Positions 50,083 to 64,000 of a DNA stretch of 64,000 nt are shown here, piece by piece. The number at the start of each line of letters is the position of its first letter. The stretch's first letter is position 1. The position numbers and the translations under genes were made by a program. This stretch comes from Labia minor (taxonomy: Eukaryota > Arthropoda > Insecta > Dermaptera > Spongiphoridae). The notes beneath the pieces were generated by a model. The model made no database searches, had not been told where the DNA came from, and saw only the letters and a list, made by a program, of their open reading frames with translations. The stretch spans positions 12,246,910 through 12,310,909 of the forward strand of contig OY720350.1 in the NCBI GenBank assembly GCA_963082975.1, read 5' to 3'.

Positions 50083-53000
50083 CGATCATTTTACATCATA
50101 AAAATATTAAAAAAATATATTATTGATATTTCTGATGAATAATTATTTTTTATGCCGAAAATCTAGGGTCATCCTACGATGACCTTTCATAATTTTTTCG
50201 GTAAAATTAAAAAATGAAATTTTTAAAAATAAATAATAAATTCGTTCATTTTACATCCTAAAAATATTAAAAAAATATATTATTCATATTTCTAATTAAA
50301 AATTATTTTTTTATGCCGAAAACCTAGGGTCATCCTACGATGACATTTCATAATTTTTTCTGTAAAATTAAAAAATGAAATGTTTTAAAAAAAATAATAA
50401 ATTCGTTCATTTTACATCATAAAAATATTAAAAAAATATATTATTCATATTTCTAATTAAAAATTATTTTTTTATTCCGAAAACCTAGGGTCATCCTACG
50501 ATGACCTTTCATAATTTTTTCTGTAAAATTAAAAAATGAAATGTTTTAAAAAAAATAATAAATTCGTTCATTTTACATCATAAAAATATTAAAAAAATAT
50601 ATTATTGATATTTCTGATGAATAATTATTTTTTATGCCGAAAATCTAGGGTCATCCTACGATGACCTTTCATAATTTTTTCGGTAAAATTAAAAAATGAA
50701 ATTTTTAAAAATAAATAATAAATTCGTTCATTTTACATCCTAAAAATATTAAAAAAATATATTATTCATATTTCTAATTAAAAATTATTTTTTTATGCCG
50801 AAAACCTAGGGTCATCCTACGATGACCTTTCATAATTTTTTCTGTAAAATTAAAAAATGAAATGTTTAAAAAAAAATAATAAATTCGTTCATTTTACATC
50901 ATAAAAATATTAAAAAAATATATTATTGATATTTCTGATGAATAATTATTTTTTATGCCGAAAATCTAGGGTCATCCTACGATGACCTTTCATAATTTTT
51001 TCTGTAAAATTAAAAAATGAAATGTTTTAAAAAAAATAATAAATTCGTTCATTTTACATCATAAAAATATTAAAAAAATATATTATTCATATTTCTAATT
51101 AAAAATTATTTTTTTATGCCGAAAACCTAGGGTCATCCTACGATGACCTTTCATAATTTTTTCTGTAAAATTAAAAAATGAAATGTTTTAAAAAAAATAA
51201 TAAATTCGATCATTTTACATCATAAAAATATTAAAAAAATATATTATTGATATTTCTGATGAATAATTATTTTTTATGCCGAAAATCTAGGGTCATCCTA
51301 CGATGACCTTTCATAATTTTTTCGGAAAATTAAAAAATGAAATTTTTAAAAATAAATAATAAATTCGTTCATTTTACATCCTAAAAATATTAAAAAAATA
51401 TATTATTCATATTTCTAATTAAAAATTATTTTTTTATGCCGAAAACCTAGGGTCATCCTACGATGACATTTCATAATTTTTTCTGTAAAATTAAAAAATG
51501 AAATGTTTTAAAAAAAATAATAAATTCGTTCATTTTACATCATAAAAATATTAAAAAAATATATTATTCATATTTCTAATTAAAAATTATTTTTTTATTC
51601 CGAAAACCTAGGGTCATCCTACGATGACCTTTCATAATTTTTTCTGTAAAATTAAAAAATGAAATGTTTTAAAAAAAATAATAAATTCGTTCATTTTACA
51701 TCATAAAAATATTAAAAAAATATATTATTGATATTTCTGATGAATAATTATTTTTTATGCCGAAAATCTAGGGTCATCCTACGATGACCTTTCATAATTT
51801 TTTCGGTAAAATTAAAAAATGAAATTTTTAAAAATAAATAATAAATTCGTTCATTTTACATCCTAAAAATATTAAAAAAATATATTATTCATATTTCTAA
51901 TTAAAAATTATTTTTTTATGCCGAAAACCTAGGGTCATCCTACGATGACCTTTCATAATTTTTTCTGTAAAATTAAAAAATGAAATGTTTTAAAAAAAAT
52001 AATAAATTCGTTCATTTTACATCATAAAAATATTAAAAAAATATATTATTGATATTTCTGATGAATAATTATTTTTTATGCCGAAAATCTAGGGTCATCC
52101 TACGATGACCTTTCATAATTTTTTCGGTAAAATTAAAAAATGAAATGGTTTAAAAAAAATAATAAATTCGTTCATTTTACATCATAAAAATATTAAAAAA
52201 ATATATTATTCATATTTCTAATTAAAAATTATTTTTTTATGCCGAAAACCTAGGGTCATCCTACGATGACCTTTCATAATTTTTTCTGTAAAATTAAAAA
52301 ATGAAATGTTTTAAAAAAAATAATAAATTCGTTCATTTTACATCATAAAAATATTAAAAAAATATATTATTCATATTTCTTACTAAAAATTATTTTTTTA
52401 TGCCGAAAACCTAGGGTCATCCTACGATGACCTTTCATAATTTTTAGGGTAAAATTAAAAAATGAAATTTTTAAAAATAAATAATAAATTCGTTCATTTT
52501 ACATCCTAAAAATATTAAAAAAATATATTATTCATATTTCTAATTAAAAATTATTTTTTTATTCCGAAAACCTAGGGTCATCCTACGATGACCTTTCATA
52601 ATTTTTTCTGTAAAATTAAAAAATGAAATGTTTTAAAAAAAATAATAAATTCGTTAATTTTACATCATAAAAATATTAAAAAAATATATTATTGATATTT
52701 CTGATGAATAATTATTTTTTATGCCGAAAATCTAGGGTCATCCTACGATGACCTTTCATAATTTTTTCGGTAAAATTAAAAAATGAAATTTTTAAAAATA
52801 AATAATAAATTCGTTCATTTTACATCATAAAAATATTAAAAAAATATATTATTCATATTTCTTAGTAAAAATTATTTTTTTATGCCGAAAACCTAGGGTC
52901 ATCCTACGATGACCTTTCATAATTTTTACGGTAAGATTAAAAAATGAAATGTTTTAAAAAAAATAAAAAAATCGTTCATTTTACATCATAAAAATATTAA

Positions 53001-53776
53001 AAAAATATATTATTCATATTTATTACTAAAAATTATTTTTTTATGCCGAAAACCTAAGGTCATCCTACGATGACCTTTCATAATTTTTTCGGTAAAATTA
53101 AAAAATGAAATGTTTTAAAAAAAATAATAAATTCGTTCATTTTACATCATAAAAATATTAAAAAAATATATTATTCATATTTCTTACTAAAAATTATTTT
53201 TTTATGCCGAAAACCTAGGGTCATCCTACGATGACCTTTCATAATTTTTACTGTAAAATTAAAAAATGAAATTTTTAAAAATAAATAATAAATTCGTTCA
53301 TTTTACATCCTAAAAATATTAAAAAAATATATTATTCATATTTCTTAGTAAAAATTATTTTTTTATGCCGAAAACCTAGGGTCATCCTACGATGACCTTT
53401 CATAATTTTTTCTGTAAAATTAAAAAATGAAATGTTTTAAAAAAAATAATAAATTCGATCATTTTACATCATAAAAATATTAAAAAAATATATTATTGAT
53501 ATTTCTGATGAATAATTATTTTTTATGCCGAAAATCTAGGGTCATCCTACGATGACCTTTCATAATTTTTTCGGTAAAATTAAAAAATGAAATGGTTTAA
53601 AAAAAATAATAAATTCGTTCATTTTACATCATAAAAATATTAAAAAAATATATTATTCATATTTCTAATTAAAAATTATTTTTTTATGCCGAAAACCTAG
53701 GGTCATCCTACGATGACCTTTCATAATTTTTTCTGTAAAATTAAAAAATGAAATGTTTTAAAAAAAATAATAAATT
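50083..53776. repeat. 23-monomer higher-order unit, copy 2 (3694 bp)
   Basis: Directly follows copy 1 at 46389-50082 and shares all its private variants. A more diverged copy, without the gaaatgtttaaaa, ttcggaaaatt and gttaatttt variants, starts near 58425. Confidence 0.9.
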
Positions 53777-55657
53777 CGTTCATTTTACATCATAAAAATA
53801 TTAAAAAAATATATTATTCATATTTCTTACTAAAAATTATTTTTTTATGCCGAAAACCTAGGGTCATCCTACGATGACCTTTCATAATTTTTACGGTAAA
53901 ATTAAAAAATGAAATTTTTAAAAATAAATAATAAATTCGTTCATTTTACATCCTAAAAATATTAAAAAAATATATTATTCATATTTCTTAGTAAAAATTA
54001 TTTTTTTATGCCGAAAACCTAGGGTCATCCTACGATGACCTTTCATAATTTTTACGGTAAGATTAAAAAATGAAATGTTTTAAAAAAAATAAAAAAATCG
54101 TTCATTTTACATCATAAAAATATTAAAAAAATATATTATTCATATTTATTACTAAAAATTATTTTTTTATGCCGAAAACCTAAGGTCATCCTACGATGAC
54201 CTTTCATAATTTTTTCGGTAAAATTAAAAAATGAAATTTTTAAAAATAAATAATAAATTCGTTCATTTTACATCATAAAAATATTAAAAAAATATATTAT
54301 TCATATTTCTAATTAAAAATTATTTTTTTATGCCGAAAACCTAGGGTCATCCTACGATTACCTTTCATAATTTTTTCTGTAAAATTAAAAAATGAAATGG
54401 TTTAAAAAAAATAATAAATTCGTTCATTTTACATCATAAAAATATTAAAAAAATATATTATTGATATTTCTGATGAATAATTATTTTTTATGCCGAAAAT
54501 CTAGGGTCATCCTACGATGACCTTTCATAATTTTTTCGGTAAAATTAAAAATGAAATGTTTTAAAAAAAATAATAAATTCGTTCATTTTACATCATAAAA
54601 ATATTAAAAAAATATATTATTCATATTTCTAATTAAAAATTATTTTTTTTTGCCGAAAACCTAGGGTCATCCTACGATGACCTTTCATAATTTTTTCTGT
54701 AAAATTAAAAAATGAAATGTTTTAAAAAAATAATAAATTCGTTCATTTTACATCATAAAAATATTAAAAAAATATATTATTCATATTTCTTACTAAAAAT
54801 TATTTTTTTATGCCGAAAACCTAGGGTCATCCAACGATGACCTTTCATAATTTTTACGGTAAAATTAAAAAATGAAATTTTTAAAAATAAATAATAAATT
54901 CGTTCATTTTACATCCTAAAAATTTACAAAAATATATTATTCATATTTCTTAGTAAAAATTATTTTTTTATGCCGAAAACCTAGGGTCATCCTACGATGA
55001 CCTTTCATAATTTTTACGGTAAGATTAAAAAATGAAATGTTTTAAAAAAAATAATAAATTCGTTCATTTTACATCATAAAAATATTAAAAAAATATATTA
55101 TTCATATTTATTACTAAAAATTATTTTTTTATGCCGAAAACCTAAGTTCATCCTGACCTTTCATAATTTTTTCGGTAAAATTAAAAAATGAAATTTTTAA
55201 AAATAAATAATAAATTCGTTCATTTTACATCATAAAAATATTAAAAAAATATATTATTCATATTTCTAATTAAAAATTATTTTTTTATGCCGAAAACCTA
55301 GGGTCATCCTACGATGACCTTTCCTAATTTTTTCTGTAAAATTAAAAAATGAAATGTTTTAAAAAAAATAATAAATTCGTTCATTTTACATCATAAAAAT
55401 ATTAAAAAAATATATTATTGAAATTTCTGATGAATAATTATTTTTTATGGCGAAAATCTAGGGTCATCCTACGATGACCTTTCATAATTTTTTCTGTAAA
55501 ATTAAAAAATGAAATGTTTTAAAAAAAATAATAAATTCGTTCATTTTACATCATAAAAATATTAAAAAAATATATTATTGATATTTCTGATGAATAATTA
55601 TTTTTTATGCCGAAAATCTAGGGTCATCCTACGATGACCTTTCATAATTTTTTCGGT
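50083..55657. repeat. Block repeated at about 58425-64000 (offset 8343 bp, 52 monomers)
   Basis: Monomer order matches to the end of the window. Markers are ttcgatcatt (51207 and 59549), tttagggtaaa (52445 and 60788), atttacaaaaat (54915 and 63258) and catcctgacc (55144 and 63487). The offset is 8342 before, and 8343 after, the 1-base loss private to the first copy at 51323. The repeated block continues past the window edge. Confidence 0.85.
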
Positions 55658-58424
55658 AAAATTAAAAAATGAAATTTTTAAAAATAAATAATAAATTCGT
55701 TCATTTTACATCCTAAAAATATTAAAAAAATATATTATTCATATTTCTAATTAAAAATTATTTTTTTATGCCGAAAACCTAGGGTCATCCTACGATGACC
55801 TTTCATAATTTTTTCTGTAAAATTAAAAAATGAAATGTTTTAAAAAAAATAATAAATTCGTTCATTTTACATCATAAAAATATTAAAAAAATATATTATT
55901 GATATTTCTGATGAATAATTATTTTTTATGCCGAAAATCTAGGGTCATCCTACGATGACCTTTCATAATTTTTTCGGTAAAATTAAAAAATGAAATGTTT
56001 TAAAAAAAATAATAAATTCGTTCATTTTACATCATAAAAATATTAAAAAAATATATTATTCATATTTCTAATTAAAAATTATTTTTTTATGCCGAAAACC
56101 TAGGGTCATCCTACAATGACCTTTCATAATTTTTTCTGTAAAATTAAAAAATGAAATGTTTTAAAAAAAATAATAAATTCGTTCATTTTACATCATAAAA
56201 ATATTAAAAAAATATATTATTGATATTTCTGATGAATAATTATTTTTTATGCCGAAAATCTAGGGTCATCCTACGATGACCTTTCATAATTTTTTCTGTA
56301 AAATTAAAAAATGAAATGTTTTAAAAAAAATAATAAATTCGTTCATTTTACATCATAAAAATATTAAAAAAATATATTATTCATATTTCTTACTAAAAAT
56401 TATTTTTTTATGCCGAAAACCTAGGGTCATCCTACGATGACCTTTCATAATTTTTACTGTAAAATTAAAAAATGAAATTTTTAAAAATAAATAATAAATT
56501 CGTTCATTTTACATCCTAAAAATATTAAAAAAATATATTATTCATATTTCTTAGTAAAAATTATTTTTTTATGCCGAAAACCTAGGGTCATCCTACGATG
56601 ACCTTTCATAATTTTTACAGTAAAATTAAAAAATGAAATGTTTTAAAAAAAATAATAAATTCGTTCATTTTACATCATAAAAATATTAAAAAAATATATT
56701 ATTGATATTTCTGATGAATAATTATTTTTTATGCCGAAAATCTAGGGTCATCCTACGATGACCTTTCATAATTTTTTCGGTAAAATTAAAAAATGAAATG
56801 TTTTAAAAAAAATAATAAATTCGTTCATTTTACATCATAAAAATATTAAAAAAATATATTATTGATATTTCTGATGAATAATTATTTTTTATGCCGAAAA
56901 TCTAGGGTCATCCTACGATGACCTTTCATAATTTTTTCTGTAAAATTAAAAAATGAAATGTTTTAAAAAAAATAATAAATTCGTTCATTTTACATCATAA
57001 AAATATTAAAAAAATATATTATTCATATTTCTAATTAAAAATTATTTTTTTATGCCGAAAACCTAGGGTCATCCTACGATGACCTTTCATAATTTTTTCT
57101 GTAAAATTAAAAAATGAAATGTTTTAAAAAAAATAATAAATTCGATCATTTTACATCATAAAAATATTAAAAAAATATATTATTGATATTTCTGATGAAT
57201 AATTATTTTTTATGCCGAAAATCTAGGGTCATCCTACGATGACCTTTCATAATTTTTTCGGTAAAATTAAAAAATGAAATTTTTAAAAATAAATAATAAA
57301 TTCGTTCATTTTACATCCTAAAAATATTAAAAAAATATATTATTCATATTTCTAATTAAAAATTATTTTTTTATGCCGAAAACCTAGGGTCATCCTACGA
57401 TGACATTTCATAATTTTTTCTGTAAAATTAAAAAATGAAATGTTTTAAAAAAAATAATAAATTCGTTCATTTTACATCATAAAAATATTAAAAAAATATA
57501 TTATTCATATTTCTAATTAAAAATTATTTTTTTATTCCGAAAACCTAGGGTCATCCTATGATGACCTTTCATAATTTTTTCTGTAAAATTAAAAAATGAA
57601 ATGTTTTAAAAAAAATAATAAATTCGTTCATTTTACATCATAAAAATATTAAAAAAATATATTATTGATATTTCTGATGAATAATTATTTTTTATGCCGA
57701 AAATCTAGGGTCATCCTACGATGACCTTTCATAATTTTTTCGGTAAAATTAAAAAATGAAATTTTTAAAAAAAATAATAAATTCGTTCATTTTACATCAT
57801 AAAAATATTAAAAAAATATATTATTGATATTTCTGATGAATAATTATTTTTTATGCCGAAAATCTAGGGTCATCCTACGATGACCTTTCATAATTTTTTC
57901 GGTAAAATTAAAAAATGAAATGGTTTAAAAAAAATAATAAATTCGTTCATTTTACATCATAAAAATATTAAAAAAATATATTATTGATATTTCTGATGAA
58001 TAATTATTTTTTATGCCGAAAATCTAGGGTCATCCTACGATGACCTTTCATAATTTTTTCGGTAAAATTAAAAAATGAAATGTTTTAAAAAAAATAATAA
58101 ATTCGTTCATTTTACATCATAAAAATATTAAAAAAATATATTATTGATATTTCTGATGAATAATTATTTTTTATGCCGAAAATCTAGGGTCATCCTACGA
58201 TGACCTTTCATAATTTTTTCTGTAAAATTAAAAAATGAAATGTTTTAAAAAAAATAATAAATTCGTTCATTTTACATCATAAAAATATTAAAAAAATATA
58301 TTATTCATATTTCTAATTAAAAATTATTTTTTTATGCCGAAAACCTAGGGTCATCCTACGATGACCTTTCATAATTTTTTCTGTAAAATTAAAAAATGAA
58401 ATGTTTTAAAAAAAATAATAAATT

Positions 58425-61400
58425 CGATCATTTTACATCATAAAAATATTAAAAAAATATATTATTGATATTTCTGATGAATAATTATTTTTTATGCCGA
58501 AAATCTAGGGTCATCCTACGATGACCTTTCATAATTTTTTCGGTAAAATTAAAAAATGAAATTTTTAAAAATAAATAATAAATTCGTTCATTTTACATCC
58601 TAAAAATATTAAAAAAATATATTATTCATATTTCTAATTAAAAATTATTTTTTTATGCCGAAAACCTAGGGTCATCCTACGATGACATTTCATAATTTTT
58701 TCTGTAAAATTAAAAAATGAAATGTTTTAAAAAAAATAATAAATTCGTTCATTTTACATCATAAAAATATTAAAAAAATATATTATTCATATTTCTAATT
58801 AAAAATTATTTTTTTATTCCGAAAACCTAGGGTCATCCTACGATGACCTTTCATAATTTTTTCTGTAAAATTAAAAAATGAAATGTTTTAAAAAAAATAA
58901 TAAATTCGTTCATTTTACATCATAAAAATATTAAAAAAATATATTATTGATATTTCTGATGAATAATTATTTTTTATGCCGAAAATCTAGGGTCATCCTA
59001 CGATGACCTTTCATAATTTTTTCGGTAAAATTAAAAAATGAAATTTTTAAAAATAAATAATAAATTCGTTCATTTTACATCCTAAAAATATTAAAAAAAT
59101 ATATTATTCATATTTCTAATTAAAAATTATTTTTTTATGCCGAAAACCTAGGGTCATCCTACGATGACCTTTCATAATTTTTTCTGTAAAATTAAAAAAT
59201 GAAATGTTTTAAAAAAAATAATAAATTCGTTCATTTTACATCATAAAAATATTAAAAAAATATATTATTGATATTTCTGATGAATAATTATTTTTTATGC
59301 CGAAAATCTAGGGTCATCCTACGATGACCTTTCATAATTTTTTCTGTAAAATTAAAAAATGAAATGTTTTAAAAAAAATAATAAATTCGTTCATTTTACA
59401 TCATAAAAATATTAAAAAAATATATTATTCATATTTCTAATTAAAAATTATTTTTTTATGCCGAAAACCTAGGGTCATCCTACGATGACCTTTCATAATT
59501 TTTTCTGTAAAATTAAAAAATGAAATGTTTTAAAAAAAATAATAAATTCGATCATTTTACATCATAAAAATATTAAAAAAATATATTATTGATATTTCTG
59601 ATGAATAATTATTTTTTATGCCGAAAATCTAGGGTCATCCTACGATGACCTTTCATAATTTTTTCGGTAAAATTAAAAAATGAAATTTTTAAAAATAAAT
59701 AATAAATTCGTTCATTTTACATCCTAAAAATATTAAAAAAATATATTATTCATATTTCTAATTAAAAATTATTTTTTTATGCCGAAAACCTAGGGTCATC
59801 CTACGATGACATTTCATAATTTTTTCTGTAAAATTAAAAAATGAAATGTTTTAAAAAAAATAATAAATTCGTTCATTTTACATCATAAAAATATTAAAAA
59901 AATATATTATTCATATTTCTAATTAAAAATTATTTTTTTATTCCGAAAACCTAGGGTCATCCTACGATGACCTTTCATAATTTTTTCTGTAAAATTAAAA
60001 AATGAAATGTTTTAAAAAAAATAATAAATTCGTTCATTTTACATCATAAAAATATTAAAAAAATATATTATTGATATTTCTGATGAATAATTATTTTTTA
60101 TGCCGAAAATCTAGGGTCATCCTACGATGACCTTTCATAATTTTTTCGGTAAAATTAAAAAATGAAATTTTTAAAAATAAATAATAAATTCGTTCATTTT
60201 ACATCCTAAAAATATTAAAAAAATATATTATTCATATTTCTAATTAAAAATTATTTTTTTATGCCGAAAACCTAGGGTCATCCTACGATGACCTTTCATA
60301 ATTTTTTCTGTAAAATTAAAAAATGAAATGTTTTAAAAAAAATAATAAATTCGTTCATTTTACATCATAAAAATATTAAAAAAATATATTATTGATATTT
60401 CTGATGAATAATTATTTTTTATGCCGAAAATCTAGGGTCATCCTACGATGACCTTTCATAATTTTTTCGGTAAAATTAAAAAATGAAATGGTTTAAAAAA
60501 AATAATAAATTCGTTCATTTTACATCATAAAAATATTAAAAAAATATATTATTCATATTTCTAATTAAAAATTATTTTTTTATGCCGAAAACCTAGGGTC
60601 ATCCTACGATGACCTTTCATAATTTTTTCTGTAAAATTAAAAAATGAAATGTTTTAAAAAAAATAATAAATTCGTTCATTTTACATCATAAAAATATTAA
60701 AAAAATATATTATTCATATTTCTTACTAAAAATTATTTTTTTATGCCGAAAACCTAGGGTCATCCTACGATGACCTTTCATAATTTTTAGGGTAAAATTA
60801 AAAAATGAAATTTTTAAAAATAAATAATAAATTCGTTCATTTTACATCCTAAAAATATTAAAAAAATATATTATTCATATTTCTAATTAAAAATTATTTT
60901 TTTATTCCGAAAACCTAGGGTCATCCTACGATGACCTTTCATAATTTTTTCTGTAAAATTAAAAAATGAAATGTTTTAAAAAAAATAATAAATTCGTTCA
61001 TTTTACATCATAAAAATATTAAAAAAATATATTATTGATATTTCTGATGAATAATTATTTTTTATGCCGAAAATCTAGGGTCATCCTACGATGACCTTTC
61101 ATAATTTTTTCGGTAAAATTAAAAAATGAAATTTTTAAAAATAAATAATAAATTCGTTCATTTTACATCATAAAAATATTAAAAAAATATATTATTCATA
61201 TTTCTTAGTAAAAATTATTTTTTTATGCCGAAAACCTAGGGTCATCCTACGATGACCTTTCATAATTTTTACGGTAAGATTAAAAAATGAAATGTTTTAA
61301 AAAAAATAAAAAAATCGTTCATTTTACATCATAAAAATATTAAAAAAATATATTATTCATATTTATTACTAAAAATTATTTTTTTATGCCGAAAACCTAA

Positions 61401-64000
61401 GGTCATCCTACGATGACCTTTCATAATTTTTTCGGTAAAATTAAAAAATGAAATGTTTTAAAAAAAATAATAAATTCGTTCATTTTACATCATAAAAATA
61501 TTAAAAAAATATATTATTCATATTTCTTACTAAAAATTATTTTTTTATGCCGAAAACCTAGGGTCATCCTACGATGACCTTTCATAATTTTTACTGTAAA
61601 ATTAAAAAATGAAATTTTTAAAAATAAATAATAAATTCGTTCATTTTACATCCTAAAAATATTAAAAAAATATATTATTCATATTTCTTAGTAAAAATTA
61701 TTTTTTTATGCCGAAAACCTAGGGTCATCCTACGATGACCTTTCATAATTTTTTCTGTAAAATTAAAAAATGAAATGTTTTAAAAAAAATAATAAATTCG
61801 ATCATTTTACATCATAAAAATATTAAAAAAATATATTATTGATATTTCTGATGAATAATTATTTTTTATGCCGAAAATCTAGGGTCATCCTACGATGACC
61901 TTTCATAATTTTTTCGGTAAAATTAAAAAATGAAATGGTTTAAAAAAAATAATAAATTCGTTCATTTTACATCATAAAAATATTAAAAAAATATATTATT
62001 CATATTTCTAATTAAAAATTATTTTTTTATGCCGAAAACCTAGGGTCATCCTACGATGACCTTTCATAATTTTTTCTGTAAAATTAAAAAATGAAATGTT
62101 TTAAAAAAAATAATAAATTCGTTCATTTTACATCATAAAAATATTAAAAAAATATATTATTCATATTTCTTACTAAAAATTATTTTTTTATGCCGAAAAC
62201 CTAGGGTCATCCTACGATGACCTTTCATAATTTTTACGGTAAAATTAAAAAATGAAATTTTTAAAAATAAATAATAAATTCGTTCATTTTACATCCTAAA
62301 AATATTAAAAAAATATATTATTCATATTTCTTAGTAAAAATTATTTTTTTATGCCGAAAACCTAGGGTCATCCTACGATGACCTTTCATAATTTTTACGG
62401 TAAGATTAAAAAATGAAATGTTTTAAAAAAAATAAAAAAATCGTTCATTTTACATCATAAAAATATTAAAAAAATATATTATTCATATTTATTACTAAAA
62501 ATTATTTTTTTATGCCGAAAACCTAAGGTCATCCTACGATGACCTTTCATAATTTTTTCGGTAAAATTAAAAAATGAAATTTTTAAAAATAAATAATAAA
62601 TTCGTTCATTTTACATCATAAAAATATTAAAAAAATATATTATTCATATTTCTAATTAAAAATTATTTTTTTATGCCGAAAACCTAGGGTCATCCTACGA
62701 TTACCTTTCATAATTTTTTCTGTAAAATTAAAAAATGAAATGGTTTAAAAAAAATAATAAATTCGTTCATTTTACATCATAAAAATATTAAAAAAATATA
62801 TTATTGATATTTCTGATGAATAATTATTTTTTATGCCGAAAATCTAGGGTCATCCTACGATGACCTTTCATAATTTTTTCGGTAAAATTAAAAATGAAAT
62901 GTTTTAAAAAAAATAATAAATTCGTTCATTTTACATCATAAAAATATTAAAAAAATATATTATTCATATTTCTAATTAAAAATTATTTTTTTTTGCCGAA
63001 AACCTAGGGTCATCCTACGATGACCTTTCATAATTTTTTCTGTAAAATTAAAAAATGAAATGTTTTAAAAAAATAATAAATTCGTTCATTTTACATCATA
63101 AAAATATTAAAAAAATATATTATTCATATTTCTTACTAAAAATTATTTTTTTATGCCGAAAACCTAGGGTCATCCAACGATGACCTTTCATAATTTTTAC
63201 GGTAAAATTAAAAAATGAAATTTTTAAAAATAAATAATAAATTCGTTCATTTTACATCCTAAAAATTTACAAAAATATATTATTCATATTTCTTAGTAAA
63301 AATTATTTTTTTATGCCGAAAACCTAGGGTCATCCTACGATGACCTTTCATAATTTTTACGGTAAGATTAAAAAATGAAATGTTTTAAAAAAAATAATAA
63401 ATTCGTTCATTTTACATCATAAAAATATTAAAAAAATATATTATTCATATTTATTACTAAAAATTATTTTTTTATGCCGAAAACCTAAGTTCATCCTGAC
63501 CTTTCATAATTTTTTCGGTAAAATTAAAAAATGAAATTTTTAAAAATAAATAATAAATTCGTTCATTTTACATCATAAAAATATTAAAAAAATATATTAT
63601 TCATATTTCTAATTAAAAATTATTTTTTTATGCCGAAAACCTAGGGTCATCCTACGATGACCTTTCCTAATTTTTTCTGTAAAATTAAAAAATGAAATGT
63701 TTTAAAAAAAATAATAAATTCGTTCATTTTACATCATAAAAATATTAAAAAAATATATTATTGAAATTTCTGATGAATAATTATTTTTTATGGCGAAAAT
63801 CTAGGGTCATCCTACGATGACCTTTCATAATTTTTTCTGTAAAATTAAAAAATGAAATGTTTTAAAAAAAATAATAAATTCGTTCATTTTACATCATAAA
63901 AATATTAAAAAAATATATTATTGATATTTCTGATGAATAATTATTTTTTATGCCGAAAATCTAGGGTCATCCTACGATGACCTTTCATAATTTTTTCGGT
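58425..64000. repeat. Second copy of the 52-monomer block, cut by the window edge
   Basis: Partner of 50083-55657. It lacks the three young variants of the 3694-bp units, so it branched before they arose. Just upstream, ttcgatcatt markers at 57143, 58425 and 59549 show further small repeats of 8 and 7 monomers. Confidence 0.82.

Larger units (their letters stand above)
30033..64000. repeat. Satellite array, 160-161 bp monomer, right block
   Basis: About 211 uninterrupted copies in the same orientation and of the same monomer types as the left block, running to the window edge. Variants common here and rare or absent on the left include ttcgatcatt, catccaacgatg, atttacaaaaat, the 6-base loss in catcctgacc, attgaaattt with atggcgaaa, and gacctttcctaat. 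There is no gene, no retroelement and no open frame of note in the whole 34 kb. Internal structure is a nest of duplicated multi-monomer blocks listed separately. Confidence 0.98.

Noticed and set aside
1-64000. Mitochondrial AT-rich control region repeats
   Set aside because: Length over 60 kb, absence of any mitochondrial gene or tRNA, and an LTR retrotransposon inside point to nuclear DNA.

Overview
The window is almost entirely tandem satellite DNA. The basic unit is a very AT-rich monomer of 160-161 bp (about 19% G+C by hand count of the first copy), and roughly 370 copies run head to tail in the same orientation. No host gene, tRNA, rRNA or CRISPR array is visible. The only non-satellite sequence is one LTR retrotransposon of the Ty1/copia superfamily, one solo LTR of the same family, and a 200-N assembly gap.

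The host is a eukaryote. An arthropod, most likely an insect, is suggested because the retroelement's primer-binding site matches the anticodon-arm region of initiator tRNA-Met, the half-tRNA priming known from Drosophila copia, and because its single gag-pol frame is built like insect copia elements. I do not recognise the satellite and cannot name the species. A long homogeneous array of this kind is typical of centromeric or pericentromeric heterochromatin; that placement is inference.

Layout: 1-22104 satellite; 22105-22255 solo LTR; 22256-25474 satellite; 25475-29304 full copia-type element (LTR 151 bp, PBS, one 1125-codon ORF, polypurine tract, LTR); 29305-29832 satellite; 29833-30032 Ns; 30033-64000 satellite. 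Each monomer carries a relatively GC-rich dyad (arms GGTCATC and GATGACC around a 4-base loop) in otherwise A/T-tract DNA. Monomers fall into several types defined by four short variable positions. They are arranged in multi-monomer blocks that are duplicated at offsets of about 2.2, 3.06, 3.37, 3.69, 5.46, 8.34, 10.4 and 17.7 kb, always a whole number of monomers.

The most informative part is the retroelement pair. The solo LTR and the full element share the same 5-bp target duplication, the same insertion point in the monomer and the same flanks (3370-bp offset on the left, 7049-bp offset on the right). One insertion was therefore carried along in a tandem duplication of about 7 kb, and one copy was then reduced to a solo LTR. 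The element's reading frame is open, but it lacks nearly all of RNase H and the integrase segment that normally carries the first catalytic Asp, so it is probably a non-autonomous derivative. I found no evidence of a wholly new gene system here; the interest lies in satellite and retroelement dynamics.
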